64,000 bases of DNA from CAVQSS01 sp963746605. GTDB taxonomy: Bacteria > Desulfobacterota > RBG-13-43-22. Both the position numbers and the translations under genes were made by a program. Below are positions 46,431-55,240 of the stretch, piece by piece. A model generated the notes under the pieces. That model saw only the letters and a list, made by a program, of their open reading frames with translations. It was not told the origin of the DNA and ran no database searches. The stretch is taken from positions 1 through 64,000 of the forward strand of contig CAVVCH010000045.1 of the NCBI GenBank assembly GCA_963746605.1, given 5' to 3'. Position 1 is the stretch's first letter, and each line of letters opens with the position of its first letter.

Positions 46431-48651
46431 CTTCCATTACCCTTTCCAAACTCAACGGCAAATGAGTCATCCGGACGCCGAGGGCCCGGGAAGCGCCGTT
46501 GGCGATGGCCGGGGCCGTGGGGATCAGGGAGGGTTCTCCCACCCCTTTGGCCCCATAGGGTCCGGTGGGGTCGTGGGATTCGATGATAATGGGGGTGATC
46601 CGGGGGGCGTCGGCCATGGTCGGCAGGTGATATTCGCGAAAATTTTCGGTCTTCTCGGGGATGAATTCTTCCATGGTGGCCATCCCCACCCCCATCACCA
46701 CCCCTCCCGCGATTTGGCCGTGCACCGCCCGCCGGTGAATCGCCCGGCCCACGTCATGGGCCGCGGCCACCCGGGGGACCCGGACCAGTCCGGAAACCGT
46801 GTCCACTTCCACGCAGGCCAGTTGAGCGGCAAAGGCGTAGCTGGAATAAGGGCTGCCCTGCCCGGTTCGGTGATCCAGGACCGTGACCGGCGGATCAAAA
46901 CGGCCCTCCCCCCGGGCCTTTTTTCCTTGAACGGCCAGGCGGGCGGCGACTTTGAAGATATCCACGGACCTCCCCTGGGGTCCCACCAGTTCGGCTTCCC
47001 TCAATCGGATCTCGGCCATGGCGCAGCGAAGCTCCGCAGCCCCCTCTTCCCGTAAACGCTGCTCCAGTTGCCGCGCCGCCTCCAAAACCGCATTTCCGGA
47101 GATGTAGGTCTGGCGACTGGCCGAGGAGGCTCCCGCCGAGGTGGTCCGCCCCGTGTCGCCGCGCACCAGACGAATCTGATCCAGGGATAGACCGAAATAG
47201 CGGGCGGCTATCTGGCCCAGGATGGTATCCGAACCCTGACCGATTTCGGCGGCCCCGGTAAACAGCGTCAAATGTCCCCGGGGGGAAAGTTCCAATTGGG
47301 CGGTGGAGGGATTGGAGACCCCCGTATTGCCTATCCCGTAAAACATGGCCCCCAAGCCGATTCCCCGCAGGGTCCGTTCATCGGAAACCACCCGCCGTTT
47401 CCAGGCCCCGAAAATCTTGCTTAGTCGCCGGAGGCAGGTCGCTATCCCCACTCCGTCCTGCAGCACCTGCCCGGTGGCCGTCATGGACCCCGGCTGGAGA
47501 CAGTTGCGCAAGCGGAACTCCAGGGGATCCATTCCGATCAGCTCCGCCAAACCGTCCATTTGTCCTTCATGGGCCAAAGCGATCTGAGGAACCCCGAACC
47601 CGCGCATGGCCCCGGCCCAGGAGTTATGGGTGTACACCATGCGGCTGTCTACCTGCACGTGGGGGACGTCATAAGGTCCGGTGGCATGGACCGCCGCCCG
47701 CATGCAGACGGCCAAGCCGTAAGAGGCATAGGCCCCGCTGTCGCCCAAGATATCCACCTTGATCGCCGTAAGCTTTCCCTGGGCATCCATCCCGCTTTCG
47801 TAATCGATGAACAGGGCGTGACGCTTCGCCGTTCCGATGAAGGACTCTTCCCGGGTATAGCACATCCGCACCGACCGTTTCAGATGGTAGACGGCCAAGG
47901 CCAGGTAGGATTGAACGCTCAGGTCCAGCTTTTTGCCGAACCCTCCCCCGGTCTCGGCCTGCACCACCCGGATCATTTCCAGGGGCAGTCCCAGCAATCG
48001 GGCCAGGTCGCTCCGGTCATAATGAGGGTTTTGGGTGCAGGCCCGGATGAGTATCTTTCCGTCCTGCCACTCCCCTCGGCCCCCCTCCACCTCCAGGGGT
48101 CCGTGCTCCAGGGGGGAGGTGCTGTAGGTATTTCGAAGACGATAGGCTGATTTGGCCAGGGCCTCTTCAGCCTCTCCTTTGACGACCTGCTGTCGAAAAA
48201 GGAGATTGCCTTGGTCATGAACCAGCGGGGCTTCCGTTTCCAGGGCCTGTCGCGGGTTAAAGACCCCCGGCAGCGGATCCAGCTCCAGCCGGATGGCCTT
48301 CAGGGCCTCCAGACCCGTTGCTTCGCTCTCTGCGGCCACCAAGGCCACCGGTTCTCCGCGATACCGTATGACCCCTTCCGCCAAAACGGGCTGGTCCTTG
48401 GTGGAAGGTATAATCCCGATCCGATTAATTCCGGGCACATCAGCGGCGGTGAAAATGCGAATGACCCCAGGCATTTTTCGCGCGTCATCCGCTTCCAGCC
48501 GGACGATCCTCGAGGGGGCCTGAAAGGCCCGTAACAAGAACAGAAACAGGTCCCCGGGGTTACCCTGGTCAACGCCGAACAAGGCAGTCCCTAAAACTTT
48601 TTCCTTAGCTCCGAGTCGAATGGGATTTTCGCCAATGATTTTCTCACCCAT
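46243..48651 (-). CDS. Molybdopterin subunit of a nicotinate-dehydrogenase-type Mo hydroxylase
   Basis: 802 residues as read. Landmarks are YSTSPLEHGPLEVEGG, VVQAETGGGFGKKLD, AGAMRGFGVPQIAL, FTGAAEIGQGSDTI and GAKGVGEPSLIPTAPA with the catalytic Glu. Native homology ends at about 46430 (RVMEALHAN). The last about 60 residues (SKSETRNPKQIRM to SRNDNFL) are translated from dispersed repeats and are not family sequence. With the FAD and FeS subunits upstream and 6-hydroxynicotinate reductase downstream, nicotinate hydroxylation at C6 is the likeliest reaction. In Eubacterium barkeri the corresponding subunit is split in two and selenium-dependent; here it is one chain. Confidence 0.82.
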   Translation of the reverse strand: MGEKIIGENPIRLGAKEKVLGTALFGVDQGNPGDLFLFLLRAFQAPSRIVRLEADDARKMPGVIRIFTAADVPGINRIGIIPSTKDQPVLAEGVIRYRGEPVALVAAESEATGLEALKAIRLELDPLPGVFNPRQALETEAPLVHDQGNLLFRQQVVKGEAEEALAKSAYRLRNTYSTSPLEHGPLEVEGGRGEWQDGKILIRACTQNPHYDRSDLARLLGLPLEMIRVVQAETGGGFGKKLDLSVQSYLALAVYHLKRSVRMCYTREESFIGTAKRHALFIDYESGMDAQGKLTAIKVDILGDSGAYASYGLAVCMRAAVHATGPYDVPHVQVDSRMVYTHNSWAGAMRGFGVPQIALAHEGQMDGLAELIGMDPLEFRLRNCLQPGSMTATGQVLQDGVGIATCLRRLSKIFGAWKRRVVSDERTLRGIGLGAMFYGIGNTGVSNPSTAQLELSPRGHLTLFTGAAEIGQGSDTILGQIAARYFGLSLDQIRLVRGDTGRTTSAGASSASRQTYISGNAVLEAARQLEQRLREEGAAELRCAMAEIRLREAELVGPQGRSVDIFKVAARLAVQGKKARGEGRFDPPVTVLDHRTGQGSPYSSYAFAAQLACVEVDTVSGLVRVPRVAAAHDVGRAIHRRAVHGQIAGGVVMGVGMATMEEFIPEKTENFREYHLPTMADAPRITPIIIESHDPTGPYGAKGVGEPSLIPTAPAIANGASRALGVRMTHLPLSLERVMEALHANSKSETRNPKQIRMTEYSKFKTRLSKQFIARSKATKQSLGRNWLKLGISRFSRNDNFL

Positions 48652-48672
48652 AGTGATTTAAAAAGTAGATCC

Positions 48673-48912
48673 TTAAATTCGAAATTCGAAGCACGAAATC
48701 CGAAACAAGCACGAATTCCAAAAATCCAGATCTATCTCCACTTCTCCCCGCTCGCTAACTCAGAACTGCTGTCATTCCGGCGAAGCAGCTGGATCCAGGG
48801 CTTTGACGTCCCCCAAAGTCCTGGATCCAGGATGAGTCCGGAATGTTTTGAATTTTGAAATTGGGTCATTTGAATTTGTTTCGGATTTCGATTTTCGGAT
48901 TTCGGATTTGAG
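48673..48912. repeat. Dispersed repeat cluster between Mo and FAD subunit genes
   Basis: AAATTCGAAATTCGAAGCACG and CGAAATCCGAAACAAGC (48673-48730), a TGTCATTCCGGCGAAG / CCTGGATCCAGG block (48769-48845), and the inverse TTTGTTTCGGATTTCG block (48846-48912). The 275-base gap has no gene. It interrupts what is otherwise a tight operon. Confidence 0.8.
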
Positions 48913-48926
48913 CCATACAAATAGCT

Positions 48927-49805
48927 TCATATTTCTCGCGTCCCCCCGCAGGCCTCTTCCAGCCCCCAGGCTACCAATCGCTCCAGGGCCGGTCCCTTGT
49001 AAGCCATGGAGGACCTTCGGCCGCTCACCCGAAGCATGGCCTGGGCCGCCGCTCGACCGGCTTCCTTGAACAGATCTTTTTCGGGTACCTGTCCGATAAG
49101 GCCCTTTTCCACTTCCAGCAGCCGTTGCGGTGTCGGAAAAACCGCCCCGGCGGATAGCCGGACGGAGGCAATCCTTCCGGTCGGCTCCAAGGCCGCTTGA
49201 ACGGCCAGGTTCATCCGGGCTATGGCCACGGCCTGCCGGCGCATGATCTTGTGGAAAAAGAAACGGTGCGGCTGCTCCGGGATTTCTAAGATAAACGATT
49301 GGATCAATTCCCCGACCGCCAATCGGGTCCGCCCCGGACCGCTGATCAACTCGGAAACCGGGAGGGTGCGAATCCCCTTCTTGGAAATGAGTCGGGCCTC
49401 GGCGCCACAGGCCACCAGGGGCGTGATCCCATCTCCGGCCGGGGAAGCCGAGCCCACGTTGCCCCCGATGGTGGCCAGTCGCCGCACCTGCAGCGAACCC
49501 ATCTGGTTCGCAGCCGCAGTCAGGAGGGGCAGGTATTGATTTAGGATCGGGTGGTTTTCCAGGGTCCGGAAGGTGACCGCCGAACCCAGAATTATTTTCC
49601 CCCTCTCTTCCTGAATCGTCCGGCAATCCGGAAGCTCGCTTACATCCAACAGAAAGGCCGGCAAGGCCTTTCCTTCCCGATAGGCGGACCGCAGGGCGAT
49701 CATCAGATCCGTCCCCCCCGCCAGGATCCGGGTCACCTCCCCGTAGCGGTCCAGGTGGTCCAGGGCCTCCTCCAGGGATCGGGCCGTCCGATACTGCGTT
49801 TTCAT
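48927..49805 (-). CDS. FAD subunit of the nicotinate-dehydrogenase-type Mo hydroxylase
   Basis: About 292 residues from ATG 49805, which overlaps the FeS subunit stop by four bases (ATGA). FAD motifs are RILAGGTDLMIAL and LATIGGNVGSASPAGD, then the C-terminal domain SVRLSAGAVFPTPQRL. It lacks the Cys-rich [4Fe-4S] insertion of the HcrB-like protein at 31863, so this is an ordinary xanthine-dehydrogenase-type flavin subunit. That supports hydroxylation rather than reductive dehydroxylation. Confidence 0.87.
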   Translation of the reverse strand: MKTQYRTARSLEEALDHLDRYGEVTRILAGGTDLMIALRSAYREGKALPAFLLDVSELPDCRTIQEERGKIILGSAVTFRTLENHPILNQYLPLLTAAANQMGSLQVRRLATIGGNVGSASPAGDGITPLVACGAEARLISKKGIRTLPVSELISGPGRTRLAVGELIQSFILEIPEQPHRFFFHKIMRRQAVAIARMNLAVQAALEPTGRIASVRLSAGAVFPTPQRLLEVEKGLIGQVPEKDLFKEAGRAAAQAMLRVSGRRSSMAYKGPALERLVAWGLEEACGGTREI

Positions 49806-50273
49806 CTCGCCGCCTGCATTCGCTTGGCCGCCCATTTGACCGCCCGAAGAATGTCGTGGTAGCCGGTACAGCGGCAGAGATTTCCGGATAACCCTTCCAC
49901 GATTTCTTGGCGAGTGGGATTCGGGTTTTCTTTCAAAAAGGAATACGCGGCCAGAATCAGGCCCGGGGTGCAGAACCCGCACTGGACGGCGCCCATCGTC
50001 AGGAAGCCTTCCTGGAGAGGGTGCAGTGCCTCCCCCCGGGCCAACCCCTCAATGGTGGTCACCCGGCGGCCCCTGACCTTGCCGGCGGCCACCAGGCAGG
50101 CGTTCACCGCCCGGTCGTCCAACAAGCACCGTGCAGGCCCCGCACTCCCCTACCCCGCACCCTTCCTTGACTCCCAGGAGGCCAAAATGGTTGCGGAGCA
50201 CCATCAGCAGGGTCTCGCTGCCGGTTACCTCGATGGACACCGGTCGGCTATTAAGAATAAAGTCCAACTGCAT
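49802..50273 (-). CDS. [2Fe-2S] subunit of the nicotinate-dehydrogenase-type Mo hydroxylase (one +1 frameshift)
   Basis: About 156 residues. The N-terminal cluster is GCGVGECGACTVL. After removing one base near 50122 it continues LDDRAVNACLVAAGKVRG and CGFCTPGLILAAYSFL with NLCRCTGYHDIL for the second cluster. The ATG at 50273 is chosen because the codons upstream are repeat sequence (FEIRSTKFETSTK). It follows livF by about 100 bases, most of which is repeat. Confidence 0.87.
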
Positions 50274-50295
50274 CAATACTAACCAAGCGTTTTTG

Positions 50296-50372
50296 TTTTG
50301 ATCATTTGGATTTTGGAGTTTCGTGCTTGTTTCGAATTTCGTGCTTCGAATTTCGAATTTTCGATTCTTAGA
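50296..50372. repeat. TTCGAATTTCGTGCTTCGAA-type repeat between livF and the FeS subunit gene
   Basis: TTTCGTGCTTGTTTCGAATT, TCGTGCTTCGAATTTCGAAT, inverse of the block at 46130. Fills the gap between the transporter and Mo hydroxylase genes. Confidence 0.8.
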
Positions 50373-50373
50373 T

Positions 50374-51090
50374 TCACATCGCCAAATAGGCCCGGCAGAC
50401 GTGTTCATCCTTCATCAAGGAAGGACCCTCCCCTTGCAGGACAACCCGCCCGTTTTCCAGAACGTAGGCCCTATGGCTCATCTTCAGGGCAAAGGTCACT
50501 TTTTGCTCGACCAGCAGGATGGTCTTCCCCAGTTTATTGATCTGCTCCAAGGCCTTGAAGACATGGGAAACCATCAAGGGATGGAGCCCCAGCGAAGGTT
50601 CATCCAAAAGCAGAAACCGGGGATCGCTCATCAAGGCCCGGCCCATGGCCAGCATCTGCCGCTCCCCTCCGGAGAGGGTTTTGGCCTTCTGTTTAGCCCT
50701 TTCCTTCAGCCGGGGAAATAATTCCTGAACCTCGGCCAGCAAGGCTTCCCGCCGATGAGGATCCTTGATGGTATGGGCGCCGAGCTTCAGATTGTCCAGA
50801 CAGCTCATCTCCGGGAACACCCGCGCCCCTTCCGGTACCAGGGCCACACCCGTGCGGATAATTTTTTCAGGGGGCAATCCGTCTAATTTCTGCCCCTGGT
50901 AAACCACCACACCCGAACCGCTGCCGCCTTTAGGAGCCACTAAACCGACAACCGCCTTCAGCAGTGTGGATTTCCCGGCCCCGTTCGGCCCGATCACGGC
51001 CACCATCTCCCCGGGCTGCACTTCCAGGGATACCGACCAGAGGACCTGGACATCGCCATAATAGGCATCCAGGCGGTCTACCTTAAGCAT
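50374..51090 (-). CDS. livF: ABC transporter ATP-binding protein, LivF type
   Basis: About 238 residues from ATG 51090, which lies inside the end of livG (8-base overlap). Walker A GPNGAGKSTLLK, signature KTLSGGERQMLAMG, Walker B FLLLDEPSLGLHP, LivF-typical ALVPEGARVFPEMS and VLENGRVVLQG. With LivG it powers uptake through LivHM. The operon context (nicotinate enzymes on both sides of the control region) suggests a pyridine carboxylate or related acid as substrate (inference). Confidence 0.9.
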   Translation of the reverse strand: MLKVDRLDAYYGDVQVLWSVSLEVQPGEMVAVIGPNGAGKSTLLKAVVGLVAPKGGSGSGVVVYQGQKLDGLPPEKIIRTGVALVPEGARVFPEMSCLDNLKLGAHTIKDPHRREALLAEVQELFPRLKERAKQKAKTLSGGERQMLAMGRALMSDPRFLLLDEPSLGLHPLMVSHVFKALEQINKLGKTILLVEQKVTFALKMSHRAYVLENGRVVLQGEGPSLMKDEHVCRAYLAM

Positions 51091-51805
51091 ACTCTTCACC
51101 CAAATAGGCCTCGATCACATCGTGATTCCTGACCACTTCCGCGGGAGTGCCTTCGGCGATTTTTTCTCCGTAATTGAGGACCATCACCCTTTGGGAGATG
51201 CCCATAACGGCCTGCATGATATGTTCCACTATGATTAAACCGATGCCCAGGGCATTGATCCGGCGAAGCAGGGTCAACACCGACTCGATTTCACTGGCGG
51301 TCAGGCCGGCCATGTTTTCATCCATCAGAATCACCCTGGGATTGGTGGCCAGCGCCCGGGCCAATTCCAGACGGCGACGCATGGCCACGGTAATGGACTC
51401 CGCCGGGGTGTCAGCCAAGGTCCTCAGACCCATCCATTCCATGACTTCCTCGGCCTTCCGGCGGGCCTGTGGCAGGGACAAATCGGCCCCGAATAACCCG
51501 CCCATAATAATATTGTCCTTGACGCTCAGGCCGGCGAAGGGTTGAACAATCTGGGCGGTCTTAACCAAGCCCAGGCGGCAGATCTTATAGGTGGGTATCC
51601 GGCTGATGGGTCGCCCCTCAAAATAAACCTCTCCCCGGTCCGCCGGCGGCTCTCCGATCATGACGTTGAAAAGAGTGGTTTTCCCGGAACCGTTGGGACC
51701 GATAATGCCCAGGATCTCTCCCGCATGCAGTTCAAAAGACACCTCGCCCAGCGCGGCCAGGGCCCCGAAATTTTTCCCGATTTTTTCTACCCGGAGAATC
51801 GCCAC
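51083..51805 (-). CDS. livG: ABC transporter ATP-binding protein, LivG type, with unusual signature motifs
   Basis: 240 residues. Walker A is standard (GPNGSGKTT) and the C-terminal LivG tail VMVLNYGEKIAEGTPAEV is present. The ABC signature region reads ESITVAMRRRLELARAL, without LSGGQ or LSYGQ. Walker B reads VILMDENMAGL, with DEN in place of DEP. The Walker B Glu itself is kept. Such divergence is tolerated in some LivG subfamilies. It would put the canonical signature for one ATP site only on LivF. Confidence 0.88.
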   Translation of the reverse strand: MAILRVEKIGKNFGALAALGEVSFELHAGEILGIIGPNGSGKTTLFNVMIGEPPADRGEVYFEGRPISRIPTYKICRLGLVKTAQIVQPFAGLSVKDNIIMGGLFGADLSLPQARRKAEEVMEWMGLRTLADTPAESITVAMRRRLELARALATNPRVILMDENMAGLTASEIESVLTLLRRINALGIGLIIVEHIMQAVMGISQRVMVLNYGEKIAEGTPAEVVRNHDVIEAYLGEEYA

Positions 51806-51810
51806 AGGAT

Positions 51811-52735
51811 TTACCTTTTGGAGACCAGGCGTTTAAAGCGGGAAGCCACGGTCCCGCTGATTCCCCGGGGCATAAACATGATCACTAAAATAATGATGAC
51901 TCCGATGATCACCAGGTACCAGTTCAGGAAACTGGCCCCCAGAAAGTCTTCGATGGTTTGCAGGAAGCCGGCCCCGACGATAGGCCCCCAGACCGTACCC
52001 ATGCCGCCCAGCAGGCTCATAATAACCATCTTGATGGTGATATGGACGTTAAAGACATCCACCGGGGTGATATAGCCTATCCGGCTGGCTTCCAGGGCGC
52101 CCAGCAACCCGATAAAAAAGGCGCTCTGAGCGTAGGCCCGGACTTTAGTCAGGTGGGTGTTGACCCCCACCCGGGCGGCGGCGTGTTCGTCCTGATGGAT
52201 GGCCTTCAACGCATAGCCCAGTTTGGAGCGGTCGGTGAAATAGGTCATGGCGATGATGAGGCCGGCAAGGACCAGATACCCCCAGTAGTAGGTCTGATCG
52301 TCAAAACGGACGGTATAGGTCAGCCCGCTTCCTCCTCCGGTCAACGCGTTCCATTCCTCGGCGACCTGTTTGATGGCTTCCGCCAAGGCGAAGGTGGCAA
52401 TGGCGAAATAAGCCCCCCGCAGTTTCAAGGTGGGCCAACCCACGATGATCGCCAGGAGCAGGGCGGCCAGGCCGGCCAGGACCAGGGCCAGGGATGAGGG
52501 GCATCCCGGCCTTGAGGACCAAGACGCCGGCCACATAGGCCCCTACGCCCACATAGGTGACCGAACCGAAATCGATGTATCCGGAATAGCCGCTCATGTA
52601 ATTCCAGCAGCCCGTCAACCCGATCCAGTAAAAGAGCACCGTCAGGAAATTGATCAGGTAACCGCCTTGAAAAAGGGGCAGGACGGCCAGCAGAGCGGCA
52701 ACGATCAACCCGACGATCCCGGCCTTCCGGTTCAT
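51811..52735 (-). CDS. livM: ABC transporter permease, LivM type (one +1 frameshift)
   Basis: About 308 residues, roughly eight to ten membrane segments. It begins MNRKAGIVGLIVAALLAVLP and GYSGYIDFGSVTYVGVGAYV. After removing one C from CCCC near 52505 it continues SSLALVLAGLAALLLAIIVG, LRGAYFAIATFALAEAI and the EAA-like loop ALKAIHQDEHAAARVGVN. The start is fixed by the ATGA overlap with livH (52732-52735). Confidence 0.88.
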
Positions 52736-53601
52736 TCCAGGATCCCCTTGCCGAGTATGCCCTGGGGTCGAAAAAGCAGGATTAGATACAGCAGAAAGAA
52801 GGTGATGGCAATGGACCATCCGGCGGTAAACAAATGGGTGGTGACCGAACTGATAACGCCCAGAATCAGGCCGCCGACCAAAGCGCCGGGGATATAACCC
52901 ATCCCGCCGACGACTACTACGCAGAAGGCCATGATGGTATAAGGCAGGCCCATGCCGGTTTCCACGTGGCGGAAGGCGGCGATCAGGGAACCGGAAAGGC
53001 CGGTCACCGCGGCCCCCAGACCGAAGGTCACGGCGTAAACCTGATGGACGCTGATCCCCATCAGGCGGGCCATTTCCCGATCCTGGGCCGTAGCCTGGAT
53101 GGCCCGCCCGATCTTGGTCCGGTAGAGCAGCAGGTACAAGGCCCCGATGATGACAAAGGCCAGGATAAAGGTGACGGATTGAACCACCGGAAGGGTGATT
53201 CCCCCCAGGGAGACATTGGCCCCGGAATAGGAGGTGGTGATAATCCGGGGATCCGCCGACCAAGCCAGGAGGGCCAGGTTGGCCAACGTCAGGTGGATCC
53301 CGAAGGTCATGATGTAACTCATGATCGGCGGGGCGCCGATGACCCGGTTGATAACCAGACGCTGGAGCAGATACCCCAACACAAAAAGCCCGCCGAGACT
53401 GAAGGGGAGGGTCAGGAAGGGGTCCAGCTTGAATAGATCAAAGAGGAAATAGGTTATAAAGGCCCCGATCATGACCATTTCGCCGTTGGCGATGTTGACT
53501 ACGCCCATCACACCGAAGATCAGGGAAAACCCTGCGGAAAAGGCGGCATAAATGCCGCCTAGTAATAGACCATTGATCAGGGCTTGAACCAGAGGAGTCA
53601 T
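52732..53601 (-). CDS. livH: ABC transporter permease, LivH type
   Basis: About 289 residues from the ATG at 53601; a TTG at 53619 is also in frame. Typical LivH start LVQALINGLLLGGIYAAFSAGFSLIFG, VVNIANGEMVMIGAF, the EAA-like loop AIQATAQDREMARLMGIS and the end LLFRPQGILGKG. Inner-membrane half of the solute channel, paired with LivM. Confidence 0.92.
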   Translation of the reverse strand: MTPLVQALINGLLLGGIYAAFSAGFSLIFGVMGVVNIANGEMVMIGAFITYFLFDLFKLDPFLTLPFSLGGLFVLGYLLQRLVINRVIGAPPIMSYIMTFGIHLTLANLALLAWSADPRIITTSYSGANVSLGGITLPVVQSVTFILAFVIIGALYLLLYRTKIGRAIQATAQDREMARLMGISVHQVYAVTFGLGAAVTGLSGSLIAAFRHVETGMGLPYTIMAFCVVVVGGMGYIPGALVGGLILGVISSVTTHLFTAGWSIAITFFLLYLILLFRPQGILGKGILE

Positions 53602-53702
53602 GATCGAACCAATCGCCAATAAGGGAAATCGCCGCCGGAATCGTTGGTCGGCTTAGAACCCGTCAAGAAATAAGCTGTAGAATACCGCTAATATCTCCGT
53701 TC

Positions 53703-53785
53703 ATGCTGAGCCTGTCGAAGCATTGCCGTATCGTTCGCCCTTCGACTGCTCGACAGGCTCGCAGCTCAGGACGAACGGTTGTAGG
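53703..53785. repeat. CTGAGCCTGTCGAAGCA-type hairpin repeat
   Basis: TGCTGAGCCTGTCGAAGC and CTTCGACTGCTCGACAGG with GCTCGCAGCTCAGGACGAAC can pair. Lies between livK and livH, where it could reduce expression of the distal genes relative to the binding protein. Confidence 0.65.
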
Positions 53786-53817
53786 GCCGTTTGTCAAGGT
53801 CATTTATTTACAGATCC

Positions 53818-55053
53818 TTATTTCCGTTCGTTCCAGGCGGGCATCGGAAACAGGGGCTTTCCTTCCGCCGCTGCTGTGGGATACACATTGACCAGTTTCC
53901 CTTTTTGAACCTGAACCGCTACCGGCGGGTGATCCACGTTGGCCCCGTCCTCGCCAAAACGGATCTGCCCGTAGAAGGTCATGACATTAATTTTATGGAG
54001 GCTTTCCATCAACTTCACCCGATCTTCCTCCTTCAAGGGCGGCATCAGTCCCAATTCCTGGATGGCCAACTGCTGGACCAAGGCCCCGCCGATGGAAGCC
54101 GCCTCGACGTAATCCGGGTAGCGGTTAAATCGTTTAAAGTAGGCCTTGTTCAAATCGGAGGCCGTGCCGAAGAGGGCATCCTTATAGGGCAGGTTCGGTG
54201 TCCACTCGCTGGCCGCGAAGACATACTCGGCATCCTTGCCCAGTCCTTCGATAAAGGCCGGGACAGTAGGTCCATAAGAAAAACCCACGGCCTTGGGGCT
54301 GAAGTCGATCTCTTTCATGGCCTTCATGACCCGCAGAGCCACCGCCAGGTGGGAGCCCACTAAAAGGACGTCCGGGTTTTTGGCCTTCACTTTTTGAAGC
54401 AGGGTATTGTAATCCTGAAGACTCAAGGGAAAAAGTTCCTTGTGGACAACGGAGATCCCATGTTTTTTGGCGTACATCTCAAATCCGTCCACGGACTGCG
54501 CCGTAAAGGGGATGTTGGCCCCCACGATGGCCAGGGTCTTAGGCTTGGGCTGGACCGCATTAAAAACTTCCACCAACCCCCGGACCTCTTCGGTGGCCTT
54601 CCCCAGCGTGGAAAAATAATATTTATACCCTCGGGTAAAAAGGGCATTGGAGGAGGCCGATCCACAGACCATGGGGTATTTCAGGCGCTCGGAGGCCGCT
54701 GAAGCCGCCATGACCTGGCTGGAGCCAAACCCCCCCAGCAGCAGGTCCACCTTATCTTCCTTGACCAGTTTCTCGACCAATTTGGCGCTCAATTGGGGAT
54801 CGGACTGATCGTCGTAGAACACGAATTCGACGGGAAATTTTTTGTCTTTGACTGCCAGGCCCCCTTTGGCATTGACCACCTCCGCCCAGTAAGTGTACGC
54901 ATCCTTAACCAGGGCGCCGTCTTTACCGAAAGTCCCGGTGAGTGGTACAGCCACCCCGATGCGGAAGGACGCGGCCTGGGCCATCCCGGCCCCAGTCATC
55001 ATAAAAGCCAACCCAATCAACAGCCCTAAAACCAACCCGCCTCGCTTCTTCAT
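53818..55053 (-). CDS. livK: ABC transporter substrate-binding protein, LivK type
   Basis: About 411 residues from ATG 55053, with a clear Sec signal (MKKRGGLVLGLLIGLAFMM, cleavage after AQA). The mature protein starts FRIGVAVPLTGTFGKDG and has the type I periplasmic-binding-protein pattern (VEFVFYDDQSDPQLSAKL, LLLGGFGSSQVMAASAASE, TLAIVGANIPFTAQSVDG). Longer than classical LivK, as are binding proteins for aromatic and other organic acids. First gene of the long minus-strand operon, divergent from the XRE-cupin regulator. Confidence 0.9.
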   Translation of the reverse strand: MKKRGGLVLGLLIGLAFMMTGAGMAQAASFRIGVAVPLTGTFGKDGALVKDAYTYWAEVVNAKGGLAVKDKKFPVEFVFYDDQSDPQLSAKLVEKLVKEDKVDLLLGGFGSSQVMAASAASERLKYPMVCGSASSNALFTRGYKYYFSTLGKATEEVRGLVEVFNAVQPKPKTLAIVGANIPFTAQSVDGFEMYAKKHGISVVHKELFPLSLQDYNTLLQKVKAKNPDVLLVGSHLAVALRVMKAMKEIDFSPKAVGFSYGPTVPAFIEGLGKDAEYVFAASEWTPNLPYKDALFGTASDLNKAYFKRFNRYPDYVEAASIGGALVQQLAIQELGLMPPLKEEDRVKLMESLHKINVMTFYGQIRFGEDGANVDHPPVAVQVQKGKLVNVYPTAAAEGKPLFPMPAWNERK

Positions 55054-55144
55054 CGATACCCTCCTTGAATAGATTTTTGTGGATTCGTTGAAAATATTTC
55101 GGACCCTCATTATCAGGGACAACGCACTTCTGATCAAGAAAATC

Positions 55145-55210
55145 GTTGACTCGGATTATTTTTTTTAGTTATAGTTGAACTATTAAAATATTACTATAAT
55201 TTTTTCAAGC
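55145..55210. promoter_or_regulatory. Divergent promoters with a palindromic operator (nicotinate regulon)
   Basis: Plus strand: TTGACT (55146-55151), 18-base spacer, TATAGT (55170-55175). Minus strand: TTGAAA (55208-55203), 17-base spacer, TAATAG (55185-55180). A perfect inverted repeat ATAGTTGAACTAT (55171-55183) overlaps both -10 boxes. It is the obvious candidate site for the adjacent XRE-cupin regulator, which would then control transporter and enzymes in both directions. Confidence 0.55.
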
Positions 55211-55240
55211 TAATTTTCCCCAGAGCCCGGGTTGGATTGA

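Noticed and set aside
46128..50372. Tandem AATTCGAA-type units considered as a CRISPR array
   Set aside because: Units are irregular, differ in length, occur in both orientations and lack evenly spaced unique spacers; no cas genes are present.
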